Assembly (NCBI GenBank): GCA_026967495.1
Contig: CP114060.1
Coordinates: 4,216,001-4,280,000, forward strand
Direction of reading: 5' to 3'
Source: Rouxiella badensis
GTDB lineage: Bacteria > Pseudomonadota > Gammaproteobacteria > Enterobacterales > Enterobacteriaceae
Length of the DNA stretch: 64,000 bases
The translations under genes were made by a program, and so were the position numbers. Position 1 is the stretch's first letter. Each line of letters starts with the position of its first letter. A model generated the notes under the pieces. That model was not told where the DNA came from. It was given only the letters and a program-made list of their open reading frames with translations, and searched no databases. This document shows, in pieces, positions 37,100-46,163 of the stretch.

Positions 37100-37378
37100 T
37101 TAAACGTGCAGACTCTCATCGCCACCACAGCATGAACACACTTCAACGCGGGAGACGTCCATGCTGGCCTCACCGTCACAGTCCCACTCCACGCGCAGCG
37201 GCTGACCGTTATCATCAGTGGCATGAATAAATCGGTCATACCAGACGGCTTGGCCCTGCATATTTTCTACCAGAATGAGCTTATCACCGGCATAAATTCG
37301 TGCCGTTGCCTGAGCATCCTGCTTTTCGCCCGCAACATATTTATGTAAGTGATGAATTGAGAGTTTGATACGTTCCAC
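37100..37378 (-). CDS. Hypothetical protein with C-terminal CxCCGG motif
   Basis: 92 residues, MERIKLSIHHLHKYVAGEKQ..., with beta-rich sequence (ARIYAGDKLILVENMQGQAV, LRVEWDCDGEASMDVSRVEV) and a CSCCGGDE cluster near the C-terminus that could bind a metal. The family is not recognised. It is upstream of the 86-residue gene on the same strand. Confidence 0.65.
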   Translation of the reverse strand: MERIKLSIHHLHKYVAGEKQDAQATARIYAGDKLILVENMQGQAVWYDRFIHATDDNGQPLRVEWDCDGEASMDVSRVEVCSCCGGDESLHV

Positions 37379-37496
37379 GGCGGCTCCTGTACTGAGGCAG
37401 CAAAGTCAATTTATCATTTCTTTGCGCATGATATAACCATCAGTTTATCAGAGCCGCCAGTGAAGAGTCATAGCGGGAACAAATGTTGTTGCACTT

Positions 37497-38003
37497 TTAC
37501 AAAGCGATTTGTGCGGTATGCGTGAAATCTGGCGATGTTTGATATCGGCGTGCCAGGTCATACACATCATAAAAATCAATTGCGCCTTTGTGCTGCACGA
37601 TGGATTGAACGTGTGATTTAAAACGACCATCGACTGCACTGCTGTTGAGCAGCGTGTTAACCGCATCGGAAGAGATTTCGCGGCTAAAGAACCATTCGCC
37701 GTTGTAACAGACGCGCAAATCCAATACCCCAATGTCTTCGTAGCGATAGGTGGGCTTGATTTCCAGCAGCAGCATAGCCGCCATAAAGATTAAAAACGCG
37801 GTAAAACCGGCAAACCAGCCGAGTCCCATATAGGGCGACGCGTACATCACAATACCAACGGCAATGTATCCGACAAACATCGCCAGACACAGCCATGGGT
37901 GATTGATGAAGAACTCACTGTTGATTCTCGGCTTGCCATCTCGACCTTCGGCACGGTTAATGCGTTCGATCTCACTATTCAGAATACTTTTAACGACATC
38001 CAT
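37497..38003 (-). CDS. ylaC: YlaC family inner membrane protein
   Basis: 168 residues from the ATG at 38003 (MDVVKSILNSEIERINRAEG). Two membrane helices (WLCLAMFVGYIAVGIVMYA and FAGFTAFLIFMAAMLLLEI), then the conserved cytoplasmic YRYEDIGVLDLRVCYNGEWF and KGAIDFYDVYDLARR, matching E. coli YlaC. Function unknown. The longer 307-residue frame reaching 38420 overlaps the sbmC-like gene and is rejected. Confidence 0.88.
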   Translation of the reverse strand: MDVVKSILNSEIERINRAEGRDGKPRINSEFFINHPWLCLAMFVGYIAVGIVMYASPYMGLGWFAGFTAFLIFMAAMLLLEIKPTYRYEDIGVLDLRVCYNGEWFFSREISSDAVNTLLNSSAVDGRFKSHVQSIVQHKGAIDFYDVYDLARRYQTSPDFTHTAQIAL

Positions 38004-38204
38004 TGATAACCTCACTACAGTCAGGACTATACTGCAATTTGATAGCAAGATTTTAACATGGCAACTGTTATAGCAAGTAGAGCAGTTCATCGAAAATTTC
38101 TCGCCATCTGTTATACATCCGACACTTCCTGACCAACGGAAAGCGTTCGGAATCAAGGAGAATACGCAGTTATCACTTAACTCACTGAAGATGAGGAATG
38201 CACC

Positions 38205-38685
38205 GTGGCATTTATGATTCTGGAAAAACCTGCAAAATTCGTTGCCAGTTACCGCGTTACCGGCCCCTATGAAACCAGCATCAAAAAGGGATTCGACGCG
38301 TTGACCCCGTGGGCAAAACAGCATGAGTCTCATGGAAGGAGAATGGTTGACGGTATTTTGGGACAATCCGAACATCACCGCGCCCGAGGCCTGTCGCGCC
38401 GATCCTTCGGTCAGCGTCAAAGAAGGTTTTCAGCTCGATAACGAGAGTCAGGGCATTGCGCTTCAAACCCTACCCGCAGGGACTTACGCGGCGTTTCATA
38501 CCACCATTGATGACGACAACTTTGCTCAGGCGTGGACCGACTTTTTCAACGTTCATATCGCCAACAGCGGCTATCGTCCCGACGGTAAAGCCTGCTACGA
38601 GCAATACCTCAACGACGGTACAAAGACGGGCATGTTTGAAGTGGTGCTCTATCAGTCAGTCGAGAAGATTGCCGTAATACGCTAA
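38205..38685 (+). pseudogene. GyrI/SbmC-like gyrase-interacting protein, frameshifted
   Basis: Two frames join to one GyrI-like domain. 38205 to ~38320 gives MILEKPAKFVASYRVTGPYETSIKKGFDALTPWAKQH, and ~38322 to 38685 gives LMEGEWLTVFWDNPNITAPE...CRADPSVSVKEGF...GTYAAFHTTIDDDNFAQAW...CYEQYLNDG. The order matches E. coli SbmC, which protects gyrase from toxins. The break is around 38318-38323 and is consistent with one extra base. It could be a pseudogene or a sequence error. Confidence 0.75.
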
Positions 38686-38760
38686 GCGGCAGAGGGGTGA
38701 GTAATTCGGGCGTCTCGTATTGCAGCCGCCCAAAGAGTTTCTATAAGCTGGGTTAAATTG

Positions 38761-39528
38761 CTAATAGTAAAGTTGGATATCTGACTCGCGGCAATAATCG
38801 ATATAGGACTGCTGCGGCGCGCTGTCGGTTACCAGCGTGTTGAATTTGCTCAACGGCGCGATAGCCGCAGGACGCACCTGACCGAACTTACTGCTGTCGA
38901 CCACCAGTATTTTTTCACGCGAGCGCTGCATCGCCTGATGCTTTACCAAGAGCCTCATCGAAATTAAAACAGCTGACGCCATATTCGATGCTGATACCCG
39001 CCGCAGAAATAAAGGCCTTGTCCGGTAAGGTGTTATCCAGTTCGCTGCTGCTCTTACCGAAGGGAATGAAGATGCTGTTGCTGGGCCGATACATGCCGCC
39101 ACACATCATGACCTCACAGTTAGGCTTATCCTGCAGTGCTAAAAACGTGTTAAACGAATAGCAAATTGCGCTAAACACCCGTTCATCAGGGATCTGCTCA
39201 ATGATATATGGCGTGGTTGTCCCGCAGTCGAAAAACACCACGTCATCATCATTGATAAGCATTGCCGCCTGTTTCCCCAACCGCTGTTTCTCTGCCACCT
39301 GCCGCATTTTTTGTTCGCTGACGAAGTAGTGTGTCGCCGGACTGTTTTTAGGATCGATAACAATGTATCCCCCGAGCAATATGAGTGGCGACACGCTGTC
39401 ACCCAAGTCTCGCCGCACGGTCATCTCCGAGACATCAAGCAGGAGGGCGGCATCTTTAAGGTGGATTTTGTCAGTTTTTTTAACGCCACCAGCAACCTTT
39501 GTAGCCGGTCTTCTCGCTTATTTTCCAT
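38761..39528 (-). pseudogene. deoR: Deoxyribose operon repressor DeoR, two frameshifts
   Basis: Start at 39528 (MENKREDRLQRLLVALKK). The first shift is at an A7 run of the minus strand (39475-39481), where eight A are needed to continue DKIHLKDAALLLDVSEMTVRRDL. The second frame runs through VLLGGYIV-type sequence, DDDVVFFDCGTTTPYIIEQI and YSFNTFLALQDKPNCEV to FNFDEAL. A second shift near 38945-38948 (probable extra G) leads to VKHQAMQRSREKILVVDSSKFGQVRPA and the stop. The whole aligns with E. coli DeoR end to end. DeoR represses nucleoside catabolism genes. Confidence 0.85.
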
Positions 39529-39599
39529 TATCAACTCTCGGGGAGACAAAAAATCAGAACCTGAAATCAGTGATACCGTTCCGTGTTAAACCAATAATA

Positions 39600-40259
39600 T
39601 CATTGAATTTGCAGGAGGGTCAGCCTGCCTCCAAATACCACGCCAGTATCAATATAATACTGATTGGCAAATTGCTGTAGATTCTCCACCGGCGTATGGC
39701 CAAAGAAAAAGCTTTCCGCACCGGTAATTGGCTTCACGTGACCGGCGTTAGAATCGGCAATTCGCTGGCGACTCCACACGACCTCGTTGGCATCTACCGG
39801 CTGACCATACTCATAGCGATTTAACGGATAATCAGCGTGGGCAATCACCATCAGGACATTGTTGCTTTGAATTTCAATGATATGGGGCAATGTGTCGGCC
39901 AGCGCAATCAGTTCACGAGCGATCGACTCTTTGGCTGAATCGAGCTTGTAAAACCAGTCGCCGCCGTTCTTCAACCAGCGTGGCACGTTGAGTCCCTTAA
40001 GGGCATCTATCGCCATTTGTTCATGATTGCCACGCACAGAGGCAAACCAGGGTTGTTCAATCAATGACAGGCAGCTAATGCTATGCTCGCCGCGATCGAT
40101 TAAGTCACCAACGGAAACCAGTAAGTCCTCATGTTTCTGGAAATGCTGGGCCGACAGGGCGCGATTCAATTGTTGCAGGCAGCCATGGACGTCACCCACC
40201 ACAAATATACGCCGATATTTTGACCCATCAATTTGCTTGTATTGCGCAAAATCAGACAT
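39600..40259 (-). CDS. Serine/threonine protein phosphatase, PphA/PphB-like
   Basis: 219 residues with the metallophosphoesterase signatures of lambda-type PPP phosphatases: GDVHG (~residue 22), GDLIDRG (~51), RGNHE (~75), AHADYPLNRYEYG and FFFGHTPVENL with the last metal-binding His. Closest to E. coli PphA/PphB, which act on phosphoproteins in stress signalling. Which one it represents is not clear. It is single, between deoR and a P-loop kinase gene on the other strand. Confidence 0.88.
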   Translation of the reverse strand: MSDFAQYKQIDGSKYRRIFVVGDVHGCLQQLNRALSAQHFQKHEDLLVSVGDLIDRGEHSISCLSLIEQPWFASVRGNHEQMAIDALKGLNVPRWLKNGGDWFYKLDSAKESIARELIALADTLPHIIEIQSNNVLMVIAHADYPLNRYEYGQPVDANEVVWSRQRIADSNAGHVKPITGAESFFFGHTPVENLQQFANQYYIDTGVVFGGRLTLLQIQ

Positions 40260-40358
40260 TTTTGCCCCATTTTTACGGCAGCCTCGACCCCATTTTGCTC
40301 AGTCTTTTACTGCACTCATTTTATAACGTTAAAAGTAAACGATCTTTTACGAAGAATT

Positions 40359-40388
40359 TTGACAAACATTCCTTAGCACGTTATCAAT
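40359..40388 (+). promoter_or_regulatory. Candidate sigma-70 promoter for the P-loop kinase gene
   Basis: TTGACA (40359-40364), 17-bp spacer, TATCAA (40382-40387). It would give a ~150-nt leader containing a CCACCC-gac-GGGTGG hairpin before the gene at 40549. Confidence 0.5.
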
Positions 40389-40548
40389 ATTACTATGAAA
40401 AATGAAAACCGACCTGTGGCACGAATTATTATCACCTTGATTATCGGGGTGGGATAACGGCTGCACATTTGTCGCATTCAATCCACCCGACGGGTGGGGA
40501 GAAAACTCACCGGCGGGACAATCAACCACGGTAGAGGAAGGCAAAATC

Positions 40549-41043
40549 ATGGAAAAAGTCATCAACCCGGCACGGCTTTATTTATTGTGCGGAAAGATAG
40601 GGTCAGGGAAATCTACGCTGGCGCACCAACTGGCAGAACGCCATAATGCGCTGCTGATTTCTGAAGATGACTGGCTATCGACGCTGTTCGCAGGGCGGCA
40701 AAATACCCTCGAACAGTACATCGAAAACTCCGCTCGTCTGCGTCAAGTCCTGCAATCGCACATTGAAAACTTACTCGGCAAAGGCGTGAACGTGGTGCTC
40801 GATTTCCCGCTTAATACCCCAACATTGCGCGCCTGGGGGAAAAGTATTGCCGAAAATGCCGACAGAGAACACCAACTCCACTTTCCCAATGTTCCAGATG
40901 ATGTTTGCCTCCAGCGCCTAAAACTGCGCAATGAATCAGGCTCACACGCCTTTCAAACCACTGAACAACAATACTTTCTTATCTCGAGTTACTTCGTACC
41001 GCCTCATGAACAGGAAGGCTTAAAGGTGATCGAGTACGTATAA
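40549..41043 (+). CDS. Small P-loop kinase / AAA-type ATP-binding protein
   Basis: 164 residues with Walker A GKIGSGKST (15-23), an ISEDDWLSTLF segment like the substrate-binding region of small kinases, GVNVVLDFPLNTP (Walker B-like), and RLKLRN/FFxxPxxxEG at the C-terminus. It resembles predicted COG0645/COG4639-type kinases and the zeta-toxin/gluconate-kinase class. Acceptor unknown. GGAAGG precedes the ATG. No antitoxin partner is apparent. Confidence 0.78.
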   Translation: MEKVINPARLYLLCGKIGSGKSTLAHQLAERHNALLISEDDWLSTLFAGRQNTLEQYIENSARLRQVLQSHIENLLGKGVNVVLDFPLNTPTLRAWGKSIAENADREHQLHFPNVPDDVCLQRLKLRNESGSHAFQTTEQQYFLISSYFVPPHEQEGLKVIEYV

Positions 41044-41149
41044 AATTGGGCTTAAATCAAAATTGGTAGCCTTTTACTCAATTAGCGCTAAGGGCTTGAC
41101 CGCTTTTTGCGCTATACTGCTCGCTGGCCCAAATAAAACCGGAGGTTTT

Positions 41150-41422
41150 ATGAGTTCCACCGCTGTTCACACTCCTGACGAGTGTCCATTATGCCAAAGT
41201 ACAATCAAGACCAAGACTTCACTTAATCTGACCGAAAAAGTGCTCAACGTCACCTGCACCAGCTGTGGTCGTTACAGTATTTTCCGTAAGACAGTGCAAG
41301 AGATTTCCATTGACCGAAGCAAGCGCGTTGCCCTGCAGGCCTTCTTCTCAAGTCAGCCAAATTATCATTTGCCCCTTTCTCTCAAGGCTATTGATAATCC
41401 GGAACCAGCGGGTGATTTCTAA
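41150..41422 (+). CDS. Small zinc-ribbon-like protein of unknown function
   Basis: 90 residues from the ATG at 41150, 6 bases after GGAGG. Two CxxC pairs (CPLCQS and CTSCGRYSIFRK) are spaced like a zinc ribbon, followed by a helical tail SKRVALQAFF. The longer frame from 41063 lacks a ribosome-binding site. Family not recognised. Confidence 0.68.
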   Translation: MSSTAVHTPDECPLCQSTIKTKTSLNLTEKVLNVTCTSCGRYSIFRKTVQEISIDRSKRVALQAFFSSQPNYHLPLSLKAIDNPEPAGDF

Positions 41423-41626
41423 CCCTATAACTGCCCTTCGGGGCTGTTTTATCCTCCTTTGTCACACTCTTCCACATTTTCATTTCCCCCATTGCCTTGA
41501 CAAAATTGCGATCTGACTCACATATTTTAACGGTGAGTTCGCGACATCCTGTGGCCTTCGGTCCGGGCTGCCTGCGTTCAAAAAGCCTTCCTCGGCAATG
41601 ATTTAACCAAAGCACAGGAGCGCGCC

Positions 41627-42242
41627 ATGAAGATATTAAGTCCCCGACAATTCTCTCGCAGAGACTTCTGTCAGCTTCTGTTAGTGGCTTCTGCCCTACC
41701 GCTGACGGGGTATGCACAAGACAGACGGCCGAACATCAATATCCGTTCACTGCTGCTAAATAAAACGGTGAACGGCGTGCCTAACGACCGTCTCCCCTGC
41801 TGATTTACCAGCAGGCTGTCCCGAAAGGGACTAACAATACGGATGCATACCTCACCGATCTTTTTCCCGTAACGGTTGGCCAGTACAGTGGCGTTACCAG
41901 ATATTCACTTTCACCCACTATCATTCCAATACCCATGAACTGCTGGGCGTCAGCAGCGGCAATGCAACCGTGCAGCTGGGCGGCGAGACTGGCCCTACGG
42001 CGACGCTGCAAAAAGGCGATGTTATTCTGATCCCCGCAGGCGTGGGCCATAAGCAGCTCTCGGCAAGTGCAGACTTTGAGGTGCTTGGCGCGTATCCACA
42101 GGGACTAAGTCCTGATCTGTATCACGACGATATACACAAATTGCCAGAGGCACGGCGCAATATTTCACAGGTCGCGATACCCGTGACCGACCCGGTAACG
42201 GGTTCCCAAGGAGGGTTCAAACAGCTTTGGCAGCAAACCTAG
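41627..42242 (+). pseudogene. Exported cupin-domain protein, two frameshifts
   Basis: Starts MKILSPRQFSRRDFCQLLLVASALPLTGYA, a Tat-like signal (SRRDFCQ), and reads to NDRLPC*. One extra C in the C4 run at 41794-41797 would continue LLIYQQAVPKGTNN...LTDLF. One extra C at 41866-41868 then gives PRNGWPVQWRYQIF, then THYHSNTHELLGVSSGNATVQLGG, DVILIPAGVGHKQLSASADFEVLGAYP, a typical cupin metal site. Both breaks are short C-runs lacking one base. The repaired protein is ~205 residues. Close upstream partner of the oxidoreductase gene. Confidence 0.75.
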
Positions 42243-42318
42243 CCCATAGCCAGATATTAAAAAGCACAAATGGAATCGATACCATTCACTGTCGCGACGG
42301 AAGATTAAGGATAAAATC

Positions 42319-43069
42319 ATGTTTTTAAGGGGAATATCAGACAAGTTTCACCGACTAGGACGCCTCGCTTTTGCCGTGCCCTTATTGGCGGCGTTCGCCA
42401 TTATCGCTGCCCCCACCGCCCTGGCAGCCGCAACGCCGGTGCATAAAATCGGTATTATTGGCGCGGGTCAAATGGGACTCGACGCTTGGCAAGCTGTGGG
42501 TCAATGCCGGTTATCAGGTAATGTTTGCCTCACGCCATCCGGATGAACTCAAGCCGCTGGCGGCCTCTTTGGGGCACGATACGCAGGTTGGAACAGTGCA
42601 ACAGGCCACACAGTTTGGTGACGTGGTAGTGATGGCGGTGCCCTACGGCGCCCTGCCAGGCCTTGGGAAAACCCTCGGAGGCGCATTGAAAAATAAAATC
42701 GTGCTCGATGTCGGCAACCCTTATCCCGGCCGTGACGGCCAAACAGCCGAGACAGCGCTGAAGATAGGCAGTGGACGTGCCACTGCGCAGTTCCTGCCGG
42801 GAGCTCAGGTAGTCAGAGCCTTCAACTCGATTGCGGCCAGCACCCTTGCTTCAGATGCCCATCAATCGCCATCGATTGCCGTCCCGCTTGCCGGAGACAG
42901 CCAGGCTGCCGTTGACGCCGTATCAGCACTCATAACCCAGGCAGGGTTCGTGCCTGTCGTGACCGGTAATCTCGACAGCGCCAGACTTTTCCAGCCAGGA
43001 TCCTCGCTATTCCTGCAGGCCCTGAGCGAAAAAGATCTGCGTGCCGAACTGGCTAATGGCCATTCATGA
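42319..43069 (+). pseudogene. Exported NADP(F420)-binding Rossmann oxidoreductase, frameshifted
   Basis: The N-terminus has a hydrophobic signal (LAFAVPLLAAFAIIAAPTALA), then KIGIIGAGQMG (dinucleotide fold). After one extra base near 42478-42481 it continues STLGKLWVNAGYQVMFASRHPDEL, GDVVVMAVPYGALPGLGKTL and VRAFNSIAASTL. This is the NADPH-dependent F420 reductase/NADP oxidoreductase family. A signal peptide on a dinucleotide-binding protein is unusual. AAGGATAAAATC precedes the ATG. It lies 30 bp upstream of the nucleotide-transporter-like gene. Confidence 0.75.
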
Positions 43070-43099
43070 GCCTGAATCCATCGAAAAAGAACGCCTGAA

Positions 43100-44437
43100 A
43101 TGACCCAACCTGCCATGATTTCACTGCACCGCAGGATGAGCAAAGTGGTACGCATTCGCCGTGAGGAAATCGCCCCGCTGCTGTGGGGCTGGCTGTATAT
43201 TTTCTCGCTGCTGGGTGCCTATTACATGATCAGACCCATTCGCGACACGATAAGTACCCTGACCGGCGCTCATTCACTGCCGTGGCTGTTTAGCGCCGTG
43301 TTAGTCACTATGCTGTTGTTGCAATGGCCTTACAACAAATTGACGCAATGCCTGCCGCGCGAGCGTTTCATCAGCTATAGCTATCAGTTCTGCGCCGCCA
43401 TACTGCTGCTGTTTGCCGCACTGTTTACACTACCGGGTGGACTGAACAATCCCTGGGTAGGGCGACTCTTTTTTATATGGGTCTCGGTTTTCAACCTGTT
43501 TGCCGTCTCAGTATTCTGGGCATTAATCGTTGATGTCTTTGATACCCGACGCGGCAAACGGCTCTTTGGGCTGCTCGCCGCGGCGGCCACGGTGGGCGCA
43601 ATTGCTGGCTCCTCGATAACCGCCCTGCTCGCTCGTCATCTTTCAACGTCAATGCTGTTGATACTCTCCGTAGTGCTGATTCAGATTTCGGTCTTCAGCG
43701 CGGTAAAACTTTCGCGCAGCGGCCAGCGACTGAAAAAGCCCCCATCGCAAGGCGAGAAAGTGCGGGACACTCTGCAAGGGAAAGGCGCATTGGCCCCGCT
43801 GTTCACGGGGATAAGCCAGACAATGCGCTCCCCCTATCTGCTGGGAATTTGCGGATATATCCTGTTTTACTCCATCACCTCGACGCTGCTTTACTTTCAG
43901 CAGGCCAGCATCGTCAGGCAGGCATTTAGCGATGAGAGCCAGCGTACGGCGTTTTTCGCCAGCGTTGACCTGACCATCAATGTGCTCACACTTATCTGCC
44001 AACTGACCGCCAGCGGCAGAATCATCTCTCGCTTCGGCACGCCCTATACGCTAATGCTGTTGCCGCTGGTCAGTATTATTGGCTTCGCTTGGCTAGGATG
44101 GGCGCCCTCTCTCGCCGTTTTAGTGGGGTTCACTATTCTACGTCGGGCAATAAACTTCGCGCTTTCCAGACCGAGCCGCGAAATCCTCTTCACCGTGGTC
44201 AGCAAAGAGGAGAAATATCACGCCAAAGTATTTATCGACACGCTGGTGTATCGCGCCGGCGACCAAATGGGCGCATGGTCCTATCAGGCAATCAGTCTTC
44301 TGGGCTTGGCGCTCGGCCCACTGACGTTATTTAGCGTCGCGCCGGCCTGCGGCTGGGCGGCACTCAGCTTTGCATTAGGTAAAAATCAGGAAAAATCAGT
44401 CGCCATCGTGCCTGAAAAGACACTCGGCGTGGCATAG
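43100..44437 (+). CDS. NTP/NDP exchange transporter-like (TLC/MFS) membrane protein
   Basis: 445 residues, about 11-12 helices. The N-terminal segment LLGAYYMIRPIRDTISTL, then FALVDVF-like sequence (ALIVDVFDTRRGKRLFGLLAAAATVGAIAGS) and a C-terminal YHAKVFIDTLVYRAGDQMGAW, are hallmarks of the ATP/ADP-carrier-like clade found in free-living bacteria. The transported substrate is not established. No strong ribosome-binding site; the start could be the ATG at 43100 or a later one. Likely co-transcribed with the upstream oxidoreductase. Confidence 0.75.
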   Translation: MTQPAMISLHRRMSKVVRIRREEIAPLLWGWLYIFSLLGAYYMIRPIRDTISTLTGAHSLPWLFSAVLVTMLLLQWPYNKLTQCLPRERFISYSYQFCAAILLLFAALFTLPGGLNNPWVGRLFFIWVSVFNLFAVSVFWALIVDVFDTRRGKRLFGLLAAAATVGAIAGSSITALLARHLSTSMLLILSVVLIQISVFSAVKLSRSGQRLKKPPSQGEKVRDTLQGKGALAPLFTGISQTMRSPYLLGICGYILFYSITSTLLYFQQASIVRQAFSDESQRTAFFASVDLTINVLTLICQLTASGRIISRFGTPYTLMLLPLVSIIGFAWLGWAPSLAVLVGFTILRRAINFALSRPSREILFTVVSKEEKYHAKVFIDTLVYRAGDQMGAWSYQAISLLGLALGPLTLFSVAPACGWAALSFALGKNQEKSVAIVPEKTLGVA

Positions 44438-44672
44438 TGTTTGGCAGAATTACCTGCTGTTTGGCTATAAACTTTATTTTAATAATTACTGAATAAGTTT
44501 TGCGCAAAATGCGGATAAATATCTGCAAGCATTGGAATAGCAGCGAGAAGCGATTAATCTTATCAGATTAAAGATATCAGTGAATTCCGCTATTTTTTTA
44601 CATCTTGAAATCTTATTCCGAATTTAAATCCGGTGATAAAAACTTAGCATGATGAGGTTTTTTTAACGGGTA

Positions 44673-46112
44673 ATGGTAATTATGGAATTTGCACACGCTT
44701 CGTCTTTATCGAATCAGCCAGCGGCCATGACGGCCCCTGAACTGATCACCAGGATAGACGCCCTGCCCTCATCACCGGGACTGTGGCGCTTTATAATATT
44801 ATTAGCCATTGGTGGTTTTTTTGAGCTTTACGATCTATTCCAAACGGCTTATATCAGCCCGGGGTTAATTGCCGAAGGCATTTTTCACACCGGCAGTGCG
44901 GGCGTGTTTGGTATTTCCGATCAGGCCGCGTTCGCTTCCTCGACTTTCCTTGGCCTGTTTATAGGCACCAGCCTGCTCAGCCCTTTGGCCGACAAGTTTG
45001 GCCGTCGCCTGACCTTTATGTTTGCCCTGCTGTGGTACAGCTTTTTTACCCTGCTTATTGTGTTCCAGCATCAGGCTGAGTGGATCATTTTTCTGCGCTT
45101 TCTGGTCGGTGTCGGTCTGGGTATAGAGCTTGTCACCATCGACACCTATCTGGTAGAGATGGTCCCGACACGCCTGCGCAGTAAGGCCTTCGCATTCTCT
45201 TTCTTTATCCAGTTCATGTCGGTTCCCGTCGTCGCACTCATCTCATGGTGGTTCGTTCCCCACATGTGGTTTGGCCTGACGGGCTGGCGCTACGTATTGC
45301 TGGTCAGCGTGGTGTTTTCATTGTTTATCTGGATTGTACGCAAAAAACTGCCTGAATCGCCGCGTTGGCTGATGCAGCAGGGTCAGGCGGACAAAGCGCA
45401 GGAAGTGCTTGAGAATCTTGAAAAACAGTGCGGAATGGGCAAAGTCGAGCGCGTCACCCATCTGGTTACGTTACAGGATGAAGCCCAGTTTGAACGCCGC
45501 GGCAGGTTCCGTGAAATTTGGACGCCTCAGTTCCGGTCACGCACTATCATGCTGATGATTTTCAATATATTTCAGGCTATCGGCTTCTTCGGCTTCGGCA
45601 ACTGGCTTCCCGCTCTCCTCACCGGGCAAGGCAGCAGCTTCACCCATAGCCTGTCATATTCGATTATTATCACCCTTGGATTCCCGCTGGGATGTCTGAT
45701 TTCTGCGCTGTATGCCGACAAGTTCGAAATAAAATGGCAGGTGGTTGCAGGCGCATTGGGCGTGGTTATTTTTGGAGCACTGTTTGGTTTTCAGCGTAGC
45801 CCGTTGGGCATGATTCTTTGCGGATTCATGGTTAGCTATTGCAATGCCTGGATGACCTACAGCTTCCACTCTTACCAGACCGAGATTTTCCCGACACGCA
45901 TTCGAGTGACGGCCGTCGGTTTCTGTTACTCCTTCAGCCGCCTCTCGACGGTGTTCAGCAGCATTATTATCGGTCTATTTTTGCAATACACCGGCAATAT
46001 TGGCGTACTGGCTTTTATCGTCGCGAGCATGGCGATAGTGGTATTGGTGATTTCAGTGCTGGGTCCTAAAACCAAGGACATTGAGACTCGAAAACATCTG
46101 ATAGGGCTTTAG
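44673..46112 (+). CDS. MFS transporter (sugar/organic-acid porter type)
   Basis: 479 residues with 12 helices. Seen: GGFFELYDLFQTAYISPGL in helix 1, the motif A LLSPLADKFGRRLTF, LRFLVGVGLGIELVTIDTYLVEMVPTRLRSKAFAF (sugar-porter-like), a PESPRWL motif after helix 6 and FPTRIRVTAVGF after helix 10. Similar to YdjE/NiaP/YaaU-type transporters. Substrate unknown. The ATG at 44682 is an equally plausible start. It stands alone in an AT-rich setting, convergent with the first FUSC gene. Confidence 0.85.
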   Translation: MVIMEFAHASSLSNQPAAMTAPELITRIDALPSSPGLWRFIILLAIGGFFELYDLFQTAYISPGLIAEGIFHTGSAGVFGISDQAAFASSTFLGLFIGTSLLSPLADKFGRRLTFMFALLWYSFFTLLIVFQHQAEWIIFLRFLVGVGLGIELVTIDTYLVEMVPTRLRSKAFAFSFFIQFMSVPVVALISWWFVPHMWFGLTGWRYVLLVSVVFSLFIWIVRKKLPESPRWLMQQGQADKAQEVLENLEKQCGMGKVERVTHLVTLQDEAQFERRGRFREIWTPQFRSRTIMLMIFNIFQAIGFFGFGNWLPALLTGQGSSFTHSLSYSIIITLGFPLGCLISALYADKFEIKWQVVAGALGVVIFGALFGFQRSPLGMILCGFMVSYCNAWMTYSFHSYQTEIFPTRIRVTAVGFCYSFSRLSTVFSSIIIGLFLQYTGNIGVLAFIVASMAIVVLVISVLGPKTKDIETRKHLIGL

Positions 46113-46163
46113 CGCTGCGGGCCGTTTATTCGGCAAGGCCCGCAGCAGCGTCTTTCACATGGA

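Noticed and set aside
37497..38420. 307-residue version of YlaC
   Set aside because: The first ~139 residues are antisense to the sbmC-like gene; the conserved domain starts at 38003.
41096..41118. TTGACC and TATACT promoter-like pair before the zinc-ribbon gene
   Set aside because: The spacer is only 11 bp, too short for a sigma-70 promoter.
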